Of a stretch of 64,000 bases of DNA, positions 59,352 to 64,000 are shown piece by piece. The first letter of the stretch is position 1. The number at the start of each line of letters is the position of its first letter. The stretch lies in NCBI GenBank assembly GCA_031987605.1, contig DALZZF010000008.1:57024-121023 (forward strand), in the 5' to 3' direction. Origin of the DNA: JAFAGO01 sp031987605. GTDB lineage: Bacteria; Bacteroidota; Bacteroidia; Flavobacteriales; Weeksellaceae. The position numbers and the translations under genes were made by a program. The notes under the pieces are model-generated. The model made no database searches. It saw only the letters and a list, made by a program, of their open reading frames with translations, and was not told where the DNA came from.

Positions 59352-60884
59352 CTAATTCTTCTGTATCTCCTCCATTATCCATTTCAGCTGCACATCTTTC
59401 TTTCCCAAAACTTCCGCGAGGTCAGGAATAATTTCCACATCAGGAATTACGCCTTTTTTTGTGTGAGTAAAGGTGATGTTGGGCTGGATTTTCATTAAAC
59501 CGATAGGCAAATAGATTTTGGAATATGGAAGTTTTTTCGTCGAATAACGCCCGGCAACCGTTCCGTCATTGGCACCGCCGGTTTCTTCACCTACGAGAAT
59601 GGCACGTTTGTCGTTTTTCAGTTTGGAGGCGATAATTGAAGATGCCGAAAAGCTGCTGCCATTCATTAAGACATATATTTTTCCTTTAAAAGCATTCTTT
59701 TTCGGTTTTTTAACCGTGAACAGATTATTATTTTTTAAGTAGATTTTGCCGTTGTTTTCTTTTGTGGAAAATGCCGTTCCGATAAAATAAAAGGGATAGG
59801 CAATTACGGCAACCGGCTTCATAACGGTGGAAAATTCATTGAAGTAATTGGCGTGAAATATTGATGTTCTGGAAGTTACTTCAATATCATCAATAAAAGT
59901 AAAGCGATCCAGAGCAAAATAGGAATACAGATTTTGAATTTCAGAAAGTGATCCGCCCAAATTGTCGCGGATATCGAGAATAAGATATTCGGAACCCGTT
60001 TTTTTCAGTTCCTTAAAACTTTCTTTGTAGAATTTCCGGGAATAGGTGCCGGAAAAAGTTTTAATCTTCATATAGGCAACCGAACTATCTTTACCCAAAT
60101 ACTGTAAATCTCTGTTAAAACTTCGTATTACCGGATTATAATCTTTGGTCTTTTTTGTTTCATCTTTTTTTATAATCGCCACTTGTTTTTTTTCATCTTT
60201 TATTTCCTTTTTGGTTTTTGCTTCACGATGAATATAAAAGGATTTTGTTTCGTTTTGGTAACGGGTTTCAATTTTCACACTGTCCAGAATTCCGTTTTCG
60301 ATGGTAAAAAATATTGGCCAGCGCCGCGCCATGGAATATTTCTGGAACGTGCTATTTTCACCATCGCTGTTCACCAGTTTTTTGTATTCGTCAAGATATT
60401 CTTTTACAGGTCGGTCTTTGATTTTCAGGATTTCGGTTCCAATTTTTATATTTTCAAATTTATCAGTGTTGTCTTTTACAAATATGCGGTCATTATCGAT
60501 TACATAATTCATTCTGCCGAGAAGTCCTTTTTGGTTTTTCAGTTTTTTCAGTTCTTTTCGGGTGAGCATTTTTTCGGGAGGAACCAAACGCAAATGCCCT
60601 TCTTTAATCTGTGCAATTACAGGCGCCAGCTTCAAATACAATTCTGCCGGTTTTAGCGGTTCTGTAACTGTCGTTTTCAGGCTGTCGAATTTGGCATCCA
60701 AAATGGGTTTATCAATGTACCAGTACAAAGCAGGATGCAGTTGCTGAAGTTTTTTATAGGAATAATCGATGTCTTTTTTAAGGTTTTCTACCGGAATCGG
60801 TTTTTCCAGCTTTTTGTTATATTGTTTTACGGAAACGCAGGAACAGAACAGCAATCCGGTGAAAATCCAAAATATTTTTTTCAT
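59352..60884 (-). CDS. S41-family peptidase lipoprotein
   Basis: 510 aa with a lipoprotein signal (lipobox LLFCSC). Residues about 30-230 are a helical and PDZ-like region (GTEILKIKDRPVKEYLDEYKKL), residues 250-500 the TSPc fold: VAYMKIKTFSG, LILDIRDNLGGSLSEIQNLYSYF, then YVLMNGSSFSASSIIASKLK with the candidate nucleophile Ser in the SFSAS element and VGEETGGANDGTVAG. It is unrelated in domain order to the S41 protein at 34571. Own promoter candidate at 60905-60912. Confidence 0.88.
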   Translation of the reverse strand: MKKIFWIFTGLLFCSCVSVKQYNKKLEKPIPVENLKKDIDYSYKKLQQLHPALYWYIDKPILDAKFDSLKTTVTEPLKPAELYLKLAPVIAQIKEGHLRLVPPEKMLTRKELKKLKNQKGLLGRMNYVIDNDRIFVKDNTDKFENIKIGTEILKIKDRPVKEYLDEYKKLVNSDGENSTFQKYSMARRWPIFFTIENGILDSVKIETRYQNETKSFYIHREAKTKKEIKDEKKQVAIIKKDETKKTKDYNPVIRSFNRDLQYLGKDSSVAYMKIKTFSGTYSRKFYKESFKELKKTGSEYLILDIRDNLGGSLSEIQNLYSYFALDRFTFIDDIEVTSRTSIFHANYFNEFSTVMKPVAVIAYPFYFIGTAFSTKENNGKIYLKNNNLFTVKKPKKNAFKGKIYVLMNGSSFSASSIIASKLKNDKRAILVGEETGGANDGTVAGRYSTKKLPYSKIYLPIGLMKIQPNITFTHTKKGVIPDVEIIPDLAEVLGKKDVQLKWIMEEIQKN

Positions 60885-60904
60885 TCTTGAGAACTATCAA
60901 TGCT

Positions 60905-60912
60905 CAAAAGTA
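60905..60912 (-). promoter_or_regulatory. candidate -7 box of the S41 lipoprotein gene
   Basis: TACTTTTG on the minus strand, 20 bp before the ATG at 60884. Confidence 0.45.
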
Positions 60913-61107
60913 TCGAATTATCCTTTAGTGTAAAAATTGATAGGGGTAAGATGATAATTTCGTATCTTAAAAAAATAAAATTGTTTATGCAAAAAGTTTG
61001 TTATTTCGAAAAAAGCTCAATTTTGTATTTAAAGAAATCCTCGACTCGGCTATTACGATTATTTATTTTATAAATTATAAATAATATTTTCTATATATAA
61101 AATCAAT

Positions 61108-61115
61108 TAAATTTG
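61108..61115 (+). promoter_or_regulatory. candidate -7 box of katG
   Basis: TAAATTTG, 23 bp before the katG ATG; the upstream DNA is very AT-rich and no OxyR-like or PerR-like box is recognised. Confidence 0.45.
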
Positions 61116-61138
61116 AAAAAATATAACCCAAAAAAGAT

Positions 61139-63424
61139 ATGAATATGAACAGTCAGGAAGAAAACAAATGTCCGTTTCCACATCATGGAAATAGCGGAAA
61201 AGGAGAAACCATACATGGTCAGAACGAAGAAAACCATGCACCAAATGAAAAACAATCCTCAGGAAAATGTCCTGTAATTCATGGTTCACTTACAGAAACC
61301 GATGAAAGCATTATGGATTGGTGGCCAAAATCTTTAAAACTGGAAATTCTCTCGCAGCACGACACCAAAACTAATCCGCTGGGTGAGGATTTCAATTATG
61401 AAGAAGAATTTGCAAAACTGGATTTAGAGGAAGTGAAAAAAGATTTACATGCTTTAATGACAGACAGTCAGGATTGGTGGCCTGCAGATTGGGGAAATTA
61501 CGCCGGAATGTTTGTGCGTACCGCCTGGCATTTGGCAGGAAGTTACAGAAATGCAGACGGAAGGGGTGGTTCCAACACCGGAAATCAGCGTTTTGCACCG
61601 CTCAACAGTTGGCCGGATAACGTAAATACAGATAAAGGTCGTCGTTTATTATGGCCATTAAAAAAGAAATACGGAAACAAAATTTCTTGGGGAGATTTAA
61701 TTATTCTTGCCGGAACAGTGGCTTATGAAGCTGTCGGTCTTAAAACTTATGGTTTTGCAGGCGGAAGAAGAGACATCTGGCATCCGGAAATTGATGTATA
61801 CTGGGGTTCAGAGCGCGAATGGCTGGCAGAAACCAAAAACAGATACGAAAACGATCAGAACAGAGATTCTCTGGAAAATCCTCTTGCAGCAGTACAAATG
61901 GGACTGATCTACGTAAATCCTGAAGGTGTGGACGGAAATCCCGATCCATTGAAAACGGCACACGATATCCGTGTAACCTTCAGAAGAATGGGAATGGAAG
62001 ATGAAGAAACAGTAGCATTAACTGCTGGCGGACATACAATCGGAAAAGCTCATGGAAACGGCGATGCATCTGTTTTAGGAGGCGATCCTGAAACTGCCGG
62101 TTTTGAAGAACAGGGACTTGGCTGGAAAAACCCTGTAGGAACCGGAAATCAGGGAAATACCGTGGTGAGTGGAATAGAAGGAGCTTGGACCACACATCCT
62201 ACACGTTGGGATAACGAATTCTTCGAACTCCTTTTCAAATACGACTGGGAACTGAAAAAAAGTCCTGCAGGAGCATGGCAATGGGAACCCATCAATATTA
62301 CTGAAGAAGATAAACCTGTAGATGCACACAATCCGAATGTAAAAAGAAATCCGATGATGACGGATGCCGATATGGCCATGAAAATCGATCCGGAATTCCG
62401 AAAAATCTCTGAACGTTTTCTGAATGATCCTGAATATTTTTCCGAAGTTTTTGCAAAAGCATGGTTTAAATTAACACACAGAGATTTAGGACCGAAAAGC
62501 CGTTACCTTGGTCCTGATGTTCCGTCTGAAGATTTGATCTGGCAGGATCCCATTCCGAGCGTAGATTACACGTTAAGCGAAAGTGAAATTGAAGATTTGA
62601 AATCCAAAATTCTGAATTCCGGTTTATCAAGAACCGATCTCATCAATACCGCTTGGGACAGTGCAAGAACATTTAGAGGTTCAGATTTCCGGGGTGGAGC
62701 CAATGGAGCAAGAATCCGCTTGGAACCTCAGAAAAACTGGGAAGGAAACGAACCGGTACGCCTGAAAAAAGTTTTGGATATTCTTGAACTTTTGCAATCC
62801 GGTCTGGACAAAAAAGTAAGTATCGCCGATTTAATCGTTCTTGGAGGAACTGCCGCAGTGGAACAGGCTGCAAAAGAAGCCGGTGTTGATATAAAAGTTC
62901 CGTTTAGGCCGGGACGTGGAGACGCTTTGCAGGAAGAAACCGATGTGGAATCTTTTGAACTTCTTGAGCCTATTCATGATGGTTACAGAAACTGGCTGAA
63001 AAAAGATTACGCTGTAAATCCTGAAGAATTGCTTTTGGATAGAACTCAACTCATGGGATTAACTGCACCGGAAATGACGGTTCTTATCGGAGGAATGCGC
63101 GTTTTGGGAACCAATTACGGTGGCGTAAAACATGGCGTTTTTACCGACCGCGAAGGTATACTTACCAATGATTTCTTCGTGAATTTAACCGATATGAACA
63201 ACAAATGGATTCCGGTTTCGGACAACCTGTATTATATTGTAGACCGTAAAAGCGGTGCACCAAAATGGAGCGCAACACGCGTGGATTTGGTCTTTGGTTC
63301 CAATTCCGTTCTCAGGTCTTATGCGGAAGTATATGCGCAGGACGACAACAAAGAAAAATTTGTGAAAGATTTTGTGAAAGCCTGGACAAAGGTGATGAAC
63401 AGCGACCGTTACGATATAAAATAA
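61139..63424 (+). CDS. katG: catalase-peroxidase KatG
   Basis: 761 aa, two peroxidase-like halves. Distal heme site R127-T-A-W130-H131, proximal His in AGGHTIGKAHG, and the Trp-Tyr-Met crosslink partners: W130, the Tyr of IYVNPEGVDGNPDP and the Met of FRRMGMEDEE. It removes H2O2 by catalase and peroxidase action in the cytoplasm. The N-terminus carries two CP(F/V)xHG motifs, usual in KatG. Starts ATG-AAT-ATG, so 61145 is an alternative. A MITE sits between the stop codon and the terminator at 63724. Confidence 0.97.
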   Translation: MNMNSQEENKCPFPHHGNSGKGETIHGQNEENHAPNEKQSSGKCPVIHGSLTETDESIMDWWPKSLKLEILSQHDTKTNPLGEDFNYEEEFAKLDLEEVKKDLHALMTDSQDWWPADWGNYAGMFVRTAWHLAGSYRNADGRGGSNTGNQRFAPLNSWPDNVNTDKGRRLLWPLKKKYGNKISWGDLIILAGTVAYEAVGLKTYGFAGGRRDIWHPEIDVYWGSEREWLAETKNRYENDQNRDSLENPLAAVQMGLIYVNPEGVDGNPDPLKTAHDIRVTFRRMGMEDEETVALTAGGHTIGKAHGNGDASVLGGDPETAGFEEQGLGWKNPVGTGNQGNTVVSGIEGAWTTHPTRWDNEFFELLFKYDWELKKSPAGAWQWEPINITEEDKPVDAHNPNVKRNPMMTDADMAMKIDPEFRKISERFLNDPEYFSEVFAKAWFKLTHRDLGPKSRYLGPDVPSEDLIWQDPIPSVDYTLSESEIEDLKSKILNSGLSRTDLINTAWDSARTFRGSDFRGGANGARIRLEPQKNWEGNEPVRLKKVLDILELLQSGLDKKVSIADLIVLGGTAAVEQAAKEAGVDIKVPFRPGRGDALQEETDVESFELLEPIHDGYRNWLKKDYAVNPEELLLDRTQLMGLTAPEMTVLIGGMRVLGTNYGGVKHGVFTDREGILTNDFFVNLTDMNNKWIPVSDNLYYIVDRKSGAPKWSATRVDLVFGSNSVLRSYAEVYAQDDNKEKFVKDFVKAWTKVMNSDRYDIK

Positions 63425-63455
63425 TTTCAGAAATTTGAATATTTTGAAACCCTGT

Positions 63456-63723
63456 CAAGTCAAACGCATTAAAATATTATCAAATAATTATTACATTGAT
63501 TTATTGAAATAAAATCAATAAACGCAAAGAAAAACAAAGATTTTTTATTTGTTTAAACAATAATTTTAAGAAATACAAAGACATTTCATTTACGAATGTA
63601 ATACGAAGAAAATTATTTTGTATTACTTTAATTAAGATTTATCGCCCTTGTTTATCTTTATTTAAAGATTTTTTGAATGAATTCTTTGTTTCCCTTTGCG
63701 TTAATTGTAATACGTATAACCTG
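63456..63723. mobile_element. MITE-like palindromic element, copy 2 (inverted)
   Basis: 268 bp, opposite orientation to copy 1 (45465-45726), with the same ends (CAAGTCAAACGCATTA at 63456 and CCTG at 63720-63723). Exact 9-bp target duplication AAACCCTGT at 63447-63455 and 63724-63732. It is nearly identical to copy 1 outside the AT-rich right part, so it is recent. No ORF. Confidence 0.85.
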
Positions 63724-63752
63724 AAACCCTGTCCGTTTTCTGACAGGGTTTT
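63724..63752 (+). terminator. katG terminator, displaced
   Basis: AAACCCTGTC - cgttttct - GACAGGGTTTT, 10-bp stem. With the MITE and one target copy removed it would lie about 22 bp after the katG stop. Confidence 0.8.
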
Positions 63753-64000
63753 GTGTTTTTCCACATCTTATACGGAAACCTTTCTTTCTGATCCATTTGC
63801 AATCATTGCTGTTTATATATTCTTATTTTTCTTTGCCGCGTCAAGCGACTTTTCGAGTCTAAAAGCATACAGAAAAACAAACATATTTGTTGACTTTGCC
63901 TTTAAAAAAGTGTGATGATTAAAAGCAGATAATCATTAAAAAAATCATCGTTGTCCGATAAAAATTAGAAATAAAATGAACAGGTCGCTCCTTTGGAGCT
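63733..64000. other. gene-free window end
   Basis: No supported ORF. The last bases (63981 on) include GGTCGCTCC-TTT-GGAGCT, a small palindrome cut by the window edge that resembles dispersed CTCC-TTT-GGAG repeats. Confidence 0.5.

Noticed and set aside
63447..63733. 12-bp direct repeat TGAAACCCTGTC as the target duplication
   Set aside because: Part of the match (TG and the C) belongs to the element ends; setting boundaries that fit both copies leaves a 9-bp duplication.
63673..63915. 80-aa plus-strand ORF
   Set aside because: Begins inside the MITE and runs through the katG terminator.

Overview
The window is an AT-rich chromosomal segment of a member of the Bacteroidota, most likely the Chryseobacterium group of the Weeksellaceae (Flavobacteriia). 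The evidence is a single-chain SecDF, a long-form urocanase, a subclass-A2-type class A beta-lactamase like those of Chryseobacterium, curlin-repeat and GIN-domain envelope proteins, and many start sites preceded by the Bacteroidota promoter -7 box TAnnTTTG. No species can be named from sequence reading alone.

Layout. 1-3.3 kb: an orphan curlin-repeat protein, a Tyr/Asn-rich lipoprotein overlapping pnuC, and a small rhodanese, all on the minus strand. 3.5-9.7 kb: an APC amino-acid permease, a BNR-type exported protein and secDF. 9.8-16.1 kb: a TetR-regulated tripartite RND efflux operon (tetR-tolC-adaptor-pump) with an exceptionally clear promoter flanked by two candidate operators. 16.1-16.8 kb: a gene-free patch of hairpins and interspersed repeats. 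16.8-31.8 kb: a seven-gene minus-strand exporter operon (HlyD adaptor, GIN lipoprotein, LolD/MacB-type ATPase, three paralogous FtsX/MacB-type permeases, TolC protein). It faces a divergent sigma-54 response regulator and a histidine kinase with two membrane segments and almost no external loop. The intergenic region holds a good -24/-12 promoter and two dyad sites 21 bp apart, which I read as the regulator's enhancers. 31.9-40 kb: M28 peptidase, tRNA-Arg(CCT), bestrophin, S41 peptidase, YheT-like hydrolase and uvrA, then a possible 16-codon microgene with its own terminator. 40-45.5 kb: dnaN, a CNNM/CBS membrane protein, pheT and a META lipoprotein. 45.8-53 kb (minus): small acidic protein, polytopic membrane protein, 3-hydroxyacyl-CoA dehydrogenase, class A beta-lactamase, GH5 glycosidase, alpha/beta hydrolase lipoprotein and a Gfo/Idh/MocA dehydrogenase. 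53-64 kb: pcm, acidic protein, D-2-hydroxyacid dehydrogenase, DUF2490 protein, thioesterase with an unusual leader, hutU (TTG start), a small membrane gene wedged behind hutU, an S41 lipoprotein and katG.

Most notable. (1) The sigma-54 controlled exporter module, with a proposed intramembrane-sensing kinase and a triplicated permease whose copies share almost identical 3' ends and spacers. (2) A 262-268 bp palindromic MITE in two fresh copies, each flanked by an apparent 9-bp target duplication, one of which lies between katG and its terminator; a third, decayed copy lies between the response regulator and the kinase. (3) A 171-aa gene bracketed by the true 3' end of hutU and a decayed second copy of that end, a footprint of insertion. 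(4) Paired TetR operators about five helical turns apart around the efflux promoter.

The ordinary housekeeping genes (secDF, uvrA, dnaN, pheT, pcm, katG) look intact.
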